From Cryptomeria japonica (Eukaryota; Streptophyta; Pinopsida; Cupressales; Cupressaceae), in contig NC_081414.1 in the NCBI RefSeq assembly GCF_030272615.1, positions 51,615,136 to 51,679,135 of the forward strand: a stretch of DNA of 64,000 nt, given 5' to 3'. Positions 11,306 to 23,235 of the stretch are shown here, one piece after another (position 1 is the stretch's first letter; each line of letters opens with the position of its first letter). The translations under genes were made by a program, and so were the position numbers. Under the pieces are notes generated by a model, which saw only the letters and a program-made list of their open reading frames with translations, searched no databases and had not been told where the DNA came from.

Positions 11306-13507
11306 ATAACTGGTGAACAACTGAGAGGGGGGGGGTGAATCAATTGTTAACAGATTATAACTTTTAATCCACAATACAACCTTAAACAAATCAAGTACTG
11401 GTACAGACAGATGCCGGTAGGAATAGATAGCAGTAAACAATAATTAACCAGATAATCAATGCAAAGCAATCATACCACATAACACCATGATTTGCACGTG
11501 GAAAACCTGGAAAGGGAAAAACCATGGTGGGAAGCCTACCCACAGTCAGATGATACTTTTGCAGAAAGTATGTGTTACAATGAGGGGCCTGCACTTGCAG
11601 GAAGGCACACTGCCTAGAGCGTACTGCTCATTACTATAAGAACCCACCTTGATTAACCCAACAAAATTGACCATTCTTTTTTTGTTTGTTTGTTTATTTT
11701 AATCATTGTGTTTGATTCAATCACATACTCTGGGCATCCATCCATTTGGATTAGGCATTCATCCATCCGGGATGAGAATCTAACCATACGTGTTAGGCAT
11801 CTGTCCATACGGGACATAAGATTTCATCTATCCAATACGGGATAGGCATCTACCCATACGGGGTAGGCATCTATCCAATCGGGATAGGAGGTGCTCTGGC
11901 CAGAGACTTAGACTCATCGGGACCATTCGAGTCTTGAGCCACTCACTAAGTACTACACTCTTCTAATAGGAGTGCACCAAGGTCGCTGTCCTTAGGAGTA
12001 ATTAAATAACATAATACAAGCTTGGATTCCGCCTCGGAGTTTGGCTTAAAGCCTCGGGAGTCAAGCGAATCCATACGGGATTCCTTCCGAGTATGCATTG
12101 AATTACTTTTTCCTTTTTATTATACTTATCTTTCAATTTAGGATTCTACTCAATCCTTCTTCTTACCAACCTAGACCCCACCCACGAACGCCTAGTACTA
12201 GGGACAACTCCATCCCAAGACTGCCTACATACCCATTTCGGCATAGGATCAAGGCGTAAAGTATGTAGTTCTATTTTCTACTCTATGGTTTGATGTAAAC
12301 TGATTGGTGGGTACGCAACCCTTTCTAGGGTCAATGTCCCAGACAGTTTCTCTGCGATTGCTACCCACGGTGGTAGCACTTAAGCAAAGGCTCGAGATGG
12401 CCTATTGCTTGTGGCCTAAAATAACTAGCTCCTAATACCTATCATAAGCGTCACCCTTGACCAATTGTCAATTGACAACAATTCTTCGAGATTAAATCAA
12501 TTTCATAAAAGCATTTCACTTAAACAACCTTAAGGGGGTTTACTATGGTTTAACTCAGCGGATGAAAAATCATTTAAGGATTATCTTATTAGATTATCGA
12601 TCCAAGGGGGATTACCCACCCCTTGGATTTGAACTTCCAAGTGTCCCTTATTACTCCCTGACGATTTATAGGGACGATGTCACAAAAGTCATTGATGTAG
12701 CTTTATTAGGCGTTAAGTGCAGTAGTTCAACACGATGACAATACCTGTAAGCGTGACCCAGAGGCACTGTATATACCAAACGCTGCTAGGTTTTGGTTTC
12801 CATCTTCCTTTATTTAGTTTTCTAACTAAGAGCTATGAAAAACATCATACTTGAAAACAATTACGAATTGAACGTGTATAATTTAATTAATTGAGATAAC
12901 TACTTGATGAACCACGTAGAATAAAAACCATAACTAAATTATTCAAAACTTGAAATATTACTTGCTTAAAAATGACAATTATGAAACTTGCATATTAATA
13001 ATTAAATGTGTAACTTGCATGGAGATGAAAATGCCAATAAATGTAATTAATGTGTAAGTAATTTGCATGATACGAGAATAGTGTAACTTGCGTGCAAGAT
13101 TAAGCAATGCATGATTCCTATCACGGGAATAATTAATTGTGGTCATAGGTTCCAAAAATAGCGATTAGTTTAGATATTTGATTCAAATCATATTAATATA
13201 CAATAATTGCTTTTAATGAGTCCAAATACCAACTAAGTAACCCAACGAATTTTAAGTAGTTTTTTTAAAATTCCAATTATAAAATTTAATACAATTTAAT
13301 TTGAAAATTGCTAAAAAGAAATTAATTATTATAAATTTTACTAGGGACAATTATACAATTTAATTTACAATTGGAAAATTGCTAAAAATAAATACATTTC
13401 GAAATTACCTAAGTTTAAATTTTTATTAAACTAAAATTTGGATTTTTTTTGAAAAGTTTAACAATGTCCAAATTTATAGTGGCATTTTTTTAAAAAAAGA
13501 AAGAAAG

Positions 13508-13700
13508 GGGAGCAAGTGGGAGTGGGACCCACGGGTCCCATCACCACTGCGGGTCTGCGGAAGCAGGCCCACAGTGATGAGGGGACCCCGTGGTCCCCTC
13601 CACTACCCTGCGGCCATTGCCGTGACAGTGACTGCAGGGGGAGTGGACGGTACCACTTCCTTGGCGGTTACAATAACCGCCTCCACTACCCTGCATGCCG
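13508..13700. repeat. GC-rich block of stacked inverted repeats in the element A LTR
   Basis: Inside an AT-rich LTR this block carries GGGACCC/GGGTCCC, GGGGACC/GGTCCCC and GGCGGTTA-CAA-TAACCGCC (13663-13681). The equivalent block is at about 21748-21940 in the other LTR, where the last stem reads GGTGGTTA/TAACCACC. The pairing survives base changes on both sides. Confidence 0.75.
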
Positions 13701-13954
13701 CCCGATACCCAAAATAAATTTCAAAGGACATAATTTTCATATTAAAATTACTTGCATTATTGAATATATTCATTTTCGTATGAAATAAATTTTAATATAT
13801 ATATATATTATATATAGTTTAAATTTCTAGATTTTTTAAAGGTATATAAATAAGAGTATTTATGAAAATAAGAACGAGAATAGAATAGATAATCAAGATA
13901 TCACAGGGGTAGATAATTGTTTTAAATTGATTTGATAGTAAACAGGAGATTAAT

Positions 13955-13960
<6 letters not shown>

Positions 13961-14001
<41 letters not shown>

Positions 14002-14105
14002 ATTCCTGCATTCACAGGGAGAGAGTTTATTTCTACATTCACAGAGAGAGAGTTCATTTCTACATTCACAGGGAGAGAGTTTATTTCTACATTCACAAGG
14101 AGGGA
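13961..14105. repeat. GA microsatellite plus about 31-bp minisatellite in the LTR
   Basis: About 19 GA units are followed by four or five copies of a unit containing GAGAGTTTATTTCTACATTC. The other LTR (22141-22262) has the same minisatellite with far fewer GA units. Confidence 0.85.
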
Positions 14106-15073
14106 TTAAAGAATGAGATTTTCTTTCAGATTTCCATTTGAAGAGCCAGAGAATAGAATTCGAGAGAAGAATAATAAAGGTTAAGATTCATATCATTTAA
14201 TCACACAGAGAAGAGTTTTAATCTCAGAAAAAAAATAAAAAAAATGAATATATGATTTTATTTTTTTTGCACAAATAAAAGAAAGAAATCTTTTGGAAAA
14301 GTAAAAGCAAGATCTGATATCTATTTTCTAAAGAGAAATAAATAATAAAGTTATCTTTTGCATGCAATATATGAAAATACTTTAATCAATATTTATCTTT
14401 AAATAAGAAGAAAAAGATTTACAATCTAATAACTTTTTTCTTTTATAAAAGAAGATCTAGAAGCTATTTTTTTTATAATATAAATTTCTCATATGTAAAT
14501 GAGAAATGACAAAGAAGAGAACCTAGCTTATCGAAGCTTGATATTGAATCCTCTAACTATCCTTTTTGATCCTTCCTTGCAACTTGAGAAAAATCTTCAA
14601 GAACAACTTAGCAAACCTACAATGAAAATGAGTCTACCAAAGAAGATCCTACTACTAACAACAAGGAAACTTGGAAAATTTTCTTCAACACATAATCAAC
14701 TCCCTTCTTTGAAACTTGCATACAATTTTATAAGAAAAATCTCTTAATTCCACTATCTAGAGAAATTAATTAAGAGTGGGATTCTTTTCCAATATTGGAC
14801 TCATGCAAATTGATTAAAAAACCTAGTGGGGGAGTTACATGCAAGGCATTGAAGATTCCTCTAGAAGCTTCTAATTCCTCCTACAACATGTGCCATAATT
14901 GGGAATAAAAATAAAAATAAAAAAGCCTTTTGAATTATATTCTCCAAGTGTGTGTGTGTGTGTGTCCATTTTTATTCTTTAATATTATTTATTCAATCAT
15001 TTCCAATAGCTCAACCAAAAATTATATAACAGAATTGTATCAAATCAAAAAGTGATAAAGGAGGGTTATGACA

Positions 15074-15088
15074 TCCTCCCCCCCTTAA
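15074..15088 (-). other. Element A polypurine tract
   Basis: The minus strand reads AAGGGGGGGAGGA directly against the TG of the 3' LTR. This is the usual position for priming plus-strand DNA synthesis. Confidence 0.88.
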
Positions 15089-15150
15089 TTTGTGCATCGT
15101 CCCAATGCACTTTTTGAATGTATCCAAAAGAGTCTATAATTCATGATTAG

Positions 15151-17985
15151 TTAAAACAAAAAAGGAAACAACTGTTGCATCTCCCTAGTATTTTCCCACG
15201 TGGCATTCTTTTCATCATACTGGTTCCATTGTACTTTGCATTGATCAACCTCTCTGTTGCGCAATTGGCACTAGCGCCTCTCCAAGATTTTGAATGGCTC
15301 TATCATTATTCCTCCCATTTCCTGGACCTGTAAAGTATCCCAATTCAAAATGTGTTTCTCATCAGGTACATACTTTTTAAGAAGAGATACATGGAAGACA
15401 TCATGGATTCGGCTCAACTAGGGAGGTAAGGCTAACCGGTATGCAATTGGATTAATCCTTTCCAATATTTCAAAGGGTCCAACATAACGAGGTGCAAGCT
15501 TGGTCTTTTTCCCAAACCTTGTGGAACTCTTGTGTGGCCTAACCCTTAGGAAGACTTTCTCTCTCACCTCAAACTCCCTTGGTGTCTTGTTCTTGTCTGC
15601 ATAACTTTTCTGCCTATTTGAGGCTTCCTTCAATCTCTGCCTAATTTCCTTAGTTTTCCTTTCCATCTCCTTCAACATATCTGGCCCAACAATTACTCTA
15701 TCTTCAAGACTATCCCAACTCAAAGGTGTTCGACATGGTCTACCATACAATGCTTCGAAAGGTGTCATTCCCAAGGATGTTTGATATGTATTATTGTAAG
15801 CAAACTCTACCAAAGGTAGGTACTCTTCCCATTTCTTCTGTTGGTCCATGCAGTACATGCGAAGTAGGTCTTCCAAAATCTGATTTGTCCTTTTTGTTTG
15901 ACCGTCGGTTTCAGGATGGTAAGCAGTGCTAAAATTTAGCTGAGTTCCTAGAGCTGATTGAAGAGTTGTCCAAAACCTTGAAGTGAATCTAACATCTCTA
16001 TCTGATATGATTTTCTCTGGCATTCCATGCAACCTAAATATTTCCTTAACAAAGCACCTAGCCAAGGTAGGTGCGTCATCCGTCAAATTCCCTGGTATAA
16101 AGTGTGCCACCTTAGTGAGTTTGTCAATTACCACCATTATTGTATCATGCCTAGAAGGTGACATGGGCAACCCTTGCACACAATCCATGCTAATGACTTG
16201 CCACTTGTGTTGAGGTACATCATGTAATTGTAACAATCCAGCTGGATGTCTATGTTTTGCCTTTACTCTTTGACACTCTAAACATTTAGCCACATACTTG
16301 ACTATGTCATTCTTCATCCCTTGCCAAAAGTATAACTTCTTTAAATCTGCATAAAGTTTGTTAACTCCTGGGTGCCCTGAATAAGGGGCATTATGAGCCT
16401 CTGACAAGACTACTTCCCTTAAGTCTCCTGAATTAAGGATATAGATTCTATTATTGTATCTGAGCAACCCATCTTCATCTAATGTATACCCTTCAACCTT
16501 AGGATCAGTTGGATTGTATTCTAAAGTCAATTTGAATTGCTCATACCATGGGTCGTGTCCCTGCTCATCCATCACTTGCCTTTTGAAAGAAGTTTTGAAT
16601 GTTGCTATAGTCATCAAGTGTCTCCTCCTACTTAAAGCATCTGCCACCCTATTTTCCTTCCCCTTAATATATTCAATTTCAAAATCATATTCACTTAGAA
16701 ACTCTAACCACCTTCTTTGTCTAACATTTAAGTGGGGTTGGGTAAAGATGTACTTTAGTCCTTGGTTATCTGACTTTAACTCAAAGGGCTTCCCTAGTAA
16801 GAAGTGCCTCCATTTCTATAGGGCATGCACAATTGCTACTAACTCCAAGTCATGGGGTGCATAATTAACTTCATGAGTCTTTAGCTTCCTGGATTCGTAA
16901 GCTACTACCCCTTCATCTTGGACAAGTACTCCTCCTAAACCTTCAATGGAAGCGTTAGTTACGACTGTGAAGTGTCCATTCGGATCTGGTACTTTCAGAA
17001 TGGGTGTTGAAGTTAGTTTCCCTTTCAAAATTTGGAATGCCTTATCACTTTGTTTTGTCCACACAAACCTTTTACCCTTCCTCTGTAATGAGGTGATGGG
17101 GTTTGCTATCTTAGAGAATCCTTCCACAAACCTCCTATAGTAACCTGCTAGCCCCATAAAGCTTCTTACCTCTGAAATGTTTTTAGGGATCGACCATTCT
17201 CCTATCGCCTTTATCTTATCTCGATCAATTTCCATTCCTTCCTTTGATATTATATGCCCAAGGTAGTTAATCTTTTCCTCGAAGAAGGCGCATTTCGACA
17301 GTTTCCCATATAACTTATGTTCTCTCAACCTTTGCAAAACAATTTGTAGGTGTACAAAATGTTCCTCCTCATTCCTAGAGTAAATCAATATGTCATCCAG
17401 AAATACCAAAACAAATTTGTCCAAGTAGTCATGGAGTACACTATTCATTAGGTTCATAAATGCAGTTAGGGCATTGGTTACACCAAAAGGAACTACTGTG
17501 AATTCATAATGCCCATATCTAGTCCTGAAAGTTGTCTTCGGAATGTCCTCCTCCTTAATTTTGAGTTGATGGTATCCTGACCAGAGGTCTATCTTTGAGA
17601 AAACTGTTGCTCCTTTCATTTGGTCAAAAAGATCCTCTATGCGAGGTAAGGGATACCTATTCTTTATTGTGACCTTGTTCAACATCCTATAGTCGATGCA
17701 TAGTCTTAAGGTTCCATCCTTCTTCTTAACGAATAAGACTGGCGCTCCCCATGGTGATACACTTGGCCTTATTAATCCCTTAGCTAAGAGTTCCTCTAAT
17801 TGCATCTTGAGCTCTTGTAATTCAATTGTGTTCATTCGGTAAGGTGCCCTTGATACTGGTTCAGCTCCCGGTAGTACGTCGATAGAAAAATCAAACTTCC
17901 TTTTAGGAGGTAAGTCGAGTAATTCTTCTGGAAATACATCCTTTAATTCTTTTAAGAAAGGGGTATTCTCAAAGGTTGGGTATTT
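15151..17985 (-). pseudogene. Element A pol: RT, RNase H, integrase, chromodomain (broken)
   Basis: One reading frame with internal stops runs from about 17985 to the TAA at 15153-15151. RT (open 17835-16819) has the FLDD catalytic box and VVPFGVTNA. RNase H follows the TAG at 16818-16816 and leads into VADALSRR-type sequence. Integrase (open 16647-15421) shows the HHCC finger and the GPF module (LAPRYVGPFEIL). The two catalytic Asp blocks are present, but the position of the catalytic Glu (HPETDGQT then K) is lysine. After a stop at 15420-15418 the frame continues through a chromodomain-like tail (QWNQYDEKNATWE), interrupted by one more TAG. These proteins would copy and insert the element; here they cannot. 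Confidence 0.93.
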
Positions 17986-18464
17986 TCCTCTTTTCCTTCA
18001 TCAATTTCAACCATATAGATTAGGCCTCCTCTTCTTCTTTCCTTCTTTAATTGCATGGCTGATATGGTTTCTACACTAATGGGGTTAAACTTTCCTTGGA
18101 TTTTGACCCTTTTCCCCCCATCATCCAAACATTCAACAACTTTGTTATAGCAATCTACATTAGCTTGATGGTATGTTAACCAACTCATTCCAATAATTAC
18201 ATCATACAATCCTAGGGGTGCCACATAGAGGTCTACCCTTGTTTCAAACTTAGGAAATTGTACCCTTGCCCTCAGCAAACACTTAGTTACTTCCCTAGTT
18301 GCCTTATCCCCATATTGAACTGTCCATGATGACTCCATTTGATTAACTTTTAATATATATTTGCTTACTAATTCAGGTGAGATGAAACATTCAGATGACT
18401 CAGTGTCAATTAGAATTGAAATTGGTTGTTCAAATAGTGTACCTGTAGTTTCCACGGGAACATT
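17952..18464 (-). pseudogene. Element A aspartic protease domain, catalytic motif altered
   Basis: This open segment continues the gag frame. The active-site block reads LIDTESSECFI, where Ty3/gypsy proteases have D-T/S-G; the Gly is Glu here, a single G-to-A change if the ancestor was GGG. The downstream VIIGMSWL block is present. The frame ends at 17952 because a short A run (minus strand, about 17986-17983) appears to have lost one base relative to the pol frame. Confidence 0.85.
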
Positions 18465-19730
18465 CTAGTATCTTCCTCTTCGGTTCCTAATTGCTACATG
18501 AATCCTTTGTTGGGGTTGATTGGCCCTAATCCGGCCTTGCATCCTGGGACACTTTCTAGCAAAATGGTTTCCCCCACACATAAAGCATCCACCTGGAGGA
18601 CCCCTCCTACCTTGATTCCTAGGGGGATCATTCCTTTTTTCATTGGCCCTGGGTGGATAAGTTATCCTGTTCTGCTGGTCATTCCTATTATAGTTGCCTC
18701 TGTTATTATTATTATTTCCATTCCTTTGATATTGATTAGGGGGTGGCCTTCTTTCGGAAGAATTATTCCTTTGACCTTTGTTGAAGTTAGGGTTCCCCTT
18801 GAATTCCTACTTCCTTTTAAAAGAGTGGTTCCCATTATAGTTCTGCCCTGCTAGTGTTTGAATCTTCCTCTCTTGCCTTAAGGACTTTTCAAGCACTTTG
18901 TTCATGTTTTTGGGTCTGTGCATGTCAACATCTGCCCCTATGTTGGTATTTAGTCCCAAAATGAACTTCCTCGCTTGGCCTTCTTCATCTTTTTGGTACA
19001 TAGGTACATACTTAAGCAGTTTGGCAAACTTATCCCAATATTATTGGACTGATAGGGGCCCTTGACGTAGATTATGGAATTTTGTCACCTTCTCATCAAA
19101 GAACAATTGAGGGAGCCACCTTTCTCAGAAGTGGTGAACAAATTGATCCCATGTGATCATATCCCTGGTATACCCATTTTGTTCCTTGGTGTTGGTCCAC
19201 CAACTAGATGCCTCCTCTTTGAGTTGATAGGAACCCCATAAGGCCTTGGTTGTTTCACTAAAATCTCTTAGTTCAAAATACTTTTCCATTTCATTTAACC
19301 AATTCTCAGCTCCTTCACCAATTTGCCTCCCATCGAACTTAGGAGGGGTGATTTTCTTTAAATCCTTGGAGAGTTCCAATATGTTATTTTCTTTTTTGTT
19401 ACTCATCATATTCCCTTGATTGCTACCAGGGTTTCCATTTTCAGTACCACTTCGATTTTCAATGTCATTCTGCCTTGCCCTAAGGTCCTACATTGATTGT
19501 TCCAAGAAGTTGATTTTATCCCTTTGCTCGGTTAGAAGGTTGATTATAGCCTTGACCCCATCTTCATTATTCCCTAGGTTATGTTGATCCCCTTCATGGT
19601 CTTCCTCATGGTTTCCTTCATGGTTTCCTTCATGATTTTCTTCATGATTAGCTTCCCTTTGTCTCCTAGTGGTAGCATGACTTCCATTACCCCTTCCTCT
19701 TCCTCTTCCTCTTCCTCTTCCTCTAGCCAT
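18465..19730 (-). pseudogene. Element A gag, five in-frame stops
   Basis: The start is ATG at 19730, followed by an RG-rich N-terminus and NHEG repeats. The retrotransposon gag core (TPPKFDGRQIGEGAENWL) spans about 19409-18810. A zinc knuckle CFMCGGNHFARKC (18587-18549) has CX2CX3HX4C spacing, one residue shorter than the usual CX2CX4HX4C. Stops are TAG 19490-19488, TGA 19127-19125, TAA 19043-19041, TAG 18809-18807 and TAG 18467-18465. All five lie in one frame shared with the protease, so gag-pro was probably one ORF. Confidence 0.9.
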
Positions 19731-19856
19731 TACCTAAAAGTTAAATTATGCAGTTAGTTATTGGTTTAAGATTTTTAAAATTTAGTTTCTACCATTACAA
19801 AACATTCCCTTAGTTGTGTAAATTGAAGTGAGCACAAGGCCTAGATTTGAACCTTT

Positions 19857-19868
19857 GCTCTGATACCA
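19857..19868 (-). other. Element A primer-binding site (tRNA-iMet type)
   Basis: The minus strand reads TGGTATCAGAGC, 2 nt from the 5' LTR. This is the standard plant initiator-methionine tRNA primer site, and it fixes the orientation as minus. Confidence 0.95.
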
Positions 19869-19870
19869 CA

Positions 19871-22800
19871 TGTAAGAACCCACCTTGATTAACCCAACAA
19901 AATTGACCATTCTTTTTTTTTTGTTTGTTTATTTTAATCATTGTGTTTGATTCAATCACATACTCTGGGCATCCATCCATTTGGATTAGGCATTCATCCA
20001 TCCGGGATGAGAATCTAACCATACGTGTTAGGCATCTGTCCATACGGGACATAAGATTTCATCTATCCAATACGGGATAGGCATCTACCCATACGGGGTA
20101 GGCATCTATCCAATCGGGATAGGAGGTGCTCTGGCCAGAGACTTAGACTCATCGGGACCATTCGAGTCTTGAGCCACTCACTAAGTACTACACTCTTCTA
20201 ATAGGAGTGCACCAAGGTCGCTGTCCTTAGGAGTAATTAAATAACATAATACAAGCTTGGATTCCGCCTCGGAGTTTGGCTTAAAGCCTCGGGAAGTCAA
20301 GCGAATCCATACGGGATTCCTTCCGAGTATGCATTGAATTACTTTTTCCTTTTTATTATACTTATCTTTCAATTTAGGATTCTACTCAATCCTTCTTCTT
20401 ACCAACCTAGACCCCACCCACGAACGCCTAGTACTAGGGACAACTCCATCCCAAGACTGCCTACATACCCATTTCGGCATAGGATCAAGGCGTAAAGTAT
20501 GTAGTTCTATTTTCTACTCTATGGTTTGATGTAAACTGATTGGTGGGTACGCAACCCTTTCTAGGGTCAATGTCCCAGACAGTTTCTCTGCGATTGCTAC
20601 CCACGGTGGTAGCACTTAAGCAAAGGCTCGAGATGGCCTATTGCTTGTGGCCTAAAATAACTAGCTCCTAATACCTATCATAAGCGTCACCCTTGACCAA
20701 TTGTCAATTGACAACAATTCTTCGAGATTAAATCAATTTCATAAAAGCATTTCACTTAAACAACCTTAAGGGGGTTTACTATGGTTTAACTCAGCGGATG
20801 AAAAATCATTTAAGGATTATCTTATTAGATTATCGATCCAAGGGGGATTACCCACCCCTTGGATTTGAACTTCCAAGTGTCCCTTATTACTCCCTGACGA
20901 TTTATAGGGACGATGTCACAAAAGTCATTGATGTAGCTTTATTAGGCGTTAAGTGCAGTAGTTCAACACGATGACAATACCTGTAAGCGTGACCCAGAGG
21001 CACTGTATATACCAAACGCTGCTAGGTTTTGGTTTCCATCTTCCTTTATTTAGTTTTCTAACTAAGAGCTATGAAAAACATCATACTTGAAAACAATTAC
21101 GAATTGAACGTGTATAATTTAATTAATTGAGATAACTACTTGATGAACCACGTAGAATAAAAACCATAACTAAATTATTCAAAACTTGAAATATTACTTG
21201 CTTAAAAATGACAATTATGAAACTTGCATATTAATAATTAAATGTGTAACTTGCATGGAGATGAAAATGCCAATAAATGTAATTAATGTGTAAGTAATTT
21301 GCATGATACGAGAATAGTGTAACTTGCGTGCAAGATTAAGCAATGCATGATTCCTATCACGGGAATAATTAATTGTGGTCATAGGTTCCAAAAATAGCGA
21401 TTAGTTTAGATATTTGATTCAAATCATATTAATATACAATAATTGCTTTTAATGAGTCCAAATACCAACTAAGTAACCCAACGAATTTTAAGTAGTTTTT
21501 TTAAAATTCCAATTATAAAATTTAATACAATTTAATTTGAAAATTGCTAAAAAGAAATTAATTATTATAAATTTTACTAGGGACAATTATACAATTTAAT
21601 TTACAATTGGAAAATTGCTAAAAATAAATACATTTCGAAATTACCTAAGTTTAAATTTTTATTAAACTAAAATTTGGATTTTTTTTGAAAAGTTTAACAA
21701 CGTCCAAATTTATAGTGGCATTTAAAAAAAAAAAAAAGAAAGGGGAGCAAGTGGGAGTGGGACCCATGGGTCCCATCACTACTGCGGGTCTGCAGAAGCA
21801 GGTCCGCAGTGATGAGGGGACCCCGTGGTCCCCTCCACTACCCTGTGGCCATTGCTGTGATAGTGACCGCAGGAGAAGTGGAGGGTACCACTTCCCTGGT
21901 GGTTACAATAACCACCTCCACTACCTTGCACGCCGCCCGATACCCAAAATAAATTTCAAAGGACATAATTTTCATATTAAAATTACTTGCAATATTGAAT
22001 ATATTCATTTTCATATGAAATAAATTATAAAAAAGAGTATTTATGAAAATAAGAACAAGAATAGAATAGATAATCAAGATATCACCAGGGTAGATAATTG
22101 TTTTAAATTGATTTTACAGTAAACAGGAGATTAATATTCATAGAGAGAGAGAGAGAGAGTTTATTCCTGCATTCACAGGGAGAGAGTTTATTTCTACATT
22201 CACAGAGAGAGAGTTCATTTCTACATTCATAGGGAGAGAGTTTATTTCTACATTCACAGGGAGGGATTAAAGAATGAGATTTTCTTTTAGATTTCCATTC
22301 GAAGAGCCAAAGAATAGAATTCGAGAGAAGAATAATAAAGGTTAAGATTCATATCATTTAATCATACATAGAAGAGTTTTAATCTCAGAAAAAAAATAAA
22401 AAATTAAATAAGTAGAATATGATTTTTTTTTTTTGCACAGATAAAAGAAAGAAATCTTTTGGAAAAGCAAAAGCAAGATTTGATATCTATTTTCTAAAGA
22501 GAAATAAATGATAAAGTTATCTTTTGCATGCAATATATGAAAATATTTTTATCAATATTTATCTTTATATAAGAAGAAAAAGATTTACAATCTAATAACT
22601 TTTTTGTTTTATAAAAGAAGATCTAGAAGCTATTTTTTTGATAATATAAATTTATCATATGTAAATGAGAGATGACAAAGAAGAGAACCTGGCTTATCAA
22701 AGCTTGATGTTGAATCCTCTAGCTATCCTTTTTGATCCTTCCTTGCAACTTGAGAAAAATATTCAAGAACAACTTAGCAAACCTACAACGAAAATGAGTC

Positions 22801-23235
22801 TACCAAAGAAGATCCTACTACTAACAACAAGGAAACTTGGAAATTTTTCTTCAACACATAATCAACTCCCTTCTTTGAAACTTGCATACAATTTTATAAG
22901 AAAAATCTCTTAATTCCACTATATAGAGAAATTAATTAAGAGTGGGATTCTTTTCCAATATTGGACTCATGCAAATTGATTAAAAAACCTAGTGGGGGAG
23001 TTACATGCAAGGCATTGAAGATTCCTCTAGAAGCTTCTAATTCCTCCTACAACATGTGCCATAATTGGGAATAAAAATAAAAATAAAAAAGCCTTTTGAA
23101 TTATATTCTCCAAGTGTGTGTGTGTGTCCATTATTATTCTTTTATATTATTTATTCAATCATTTCCAATAGCTCAACCAAAAATTATATAATAGAATTGT
23201 ATCAAATCAAAAAGTGATAAAGGAGGGTTGTGACA
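19871..23235 (-). repeat. Element A 5' LTR (3365 bp)
   Basis: It has canonical termini (TG at 19871, CA at 23235 on the plus strand). By eye, 19871 to about 21700 is almost identical to the partner LTR, whereas 21700-23235 differs at roughly one base in twenty to twenty-five and by several indels. Confidence 0.96.

Larger units (their letters stand above)
11635..15073 (-). repeat. Element A 3' LTR (3439 bp)
   Basis: On the minus strand it begins TGTCATAACC at 15073 and ends CTTATA at 11635, so one terminal base differs from the canonical CA. It contains a GC-rich inverted-repeat block (13508-13700), a GA run (13961-13998), a decaying minisatellite (13999-14105), and an AT expansion near 13790-13845 that the other LTR lacks. 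No gene is accepted inside it. Confidence 0.95.
11635..23235 (-). mobile_element. Element A: full-length Ty3/gypsy chromovirus, decayed
   Basis: Length is 11,601 bp, with LTRs at 11635-15073 and 19871-23235 and the 5-bp target duplication ATTAC at 11630-11634 and 23236-23240. Coding order on the minus strand is gag, protease, RT, RNase H, integrase, chromodomain, which defines a Ty3/gypsy chromovirus. A tRNA-iMet-type primer site and a polypurine tract sit at the expected LTR borders. It is inserted in the unclassified element. Gag has five in-frame stops. Pol has a frameshift at the protease border and in-frame stops. The protease and integrase active-site motifs are altered, so it cannot act autonomously. 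Confidence 0.97.

Noticed and set aside
13516-13788. ORF in the GC-rich part of element A's LTR (also 21685-22023)
   Set aside because: The reading follows the inverted-repeat block; start, length and sequence differ between LTRs and no domain is seen.
14499-14747. 82-codon ORF in element A's LTR, repeated at 22665-22913
   Set aside because: No domain or usual start context; shared only because the LTRs are copies.
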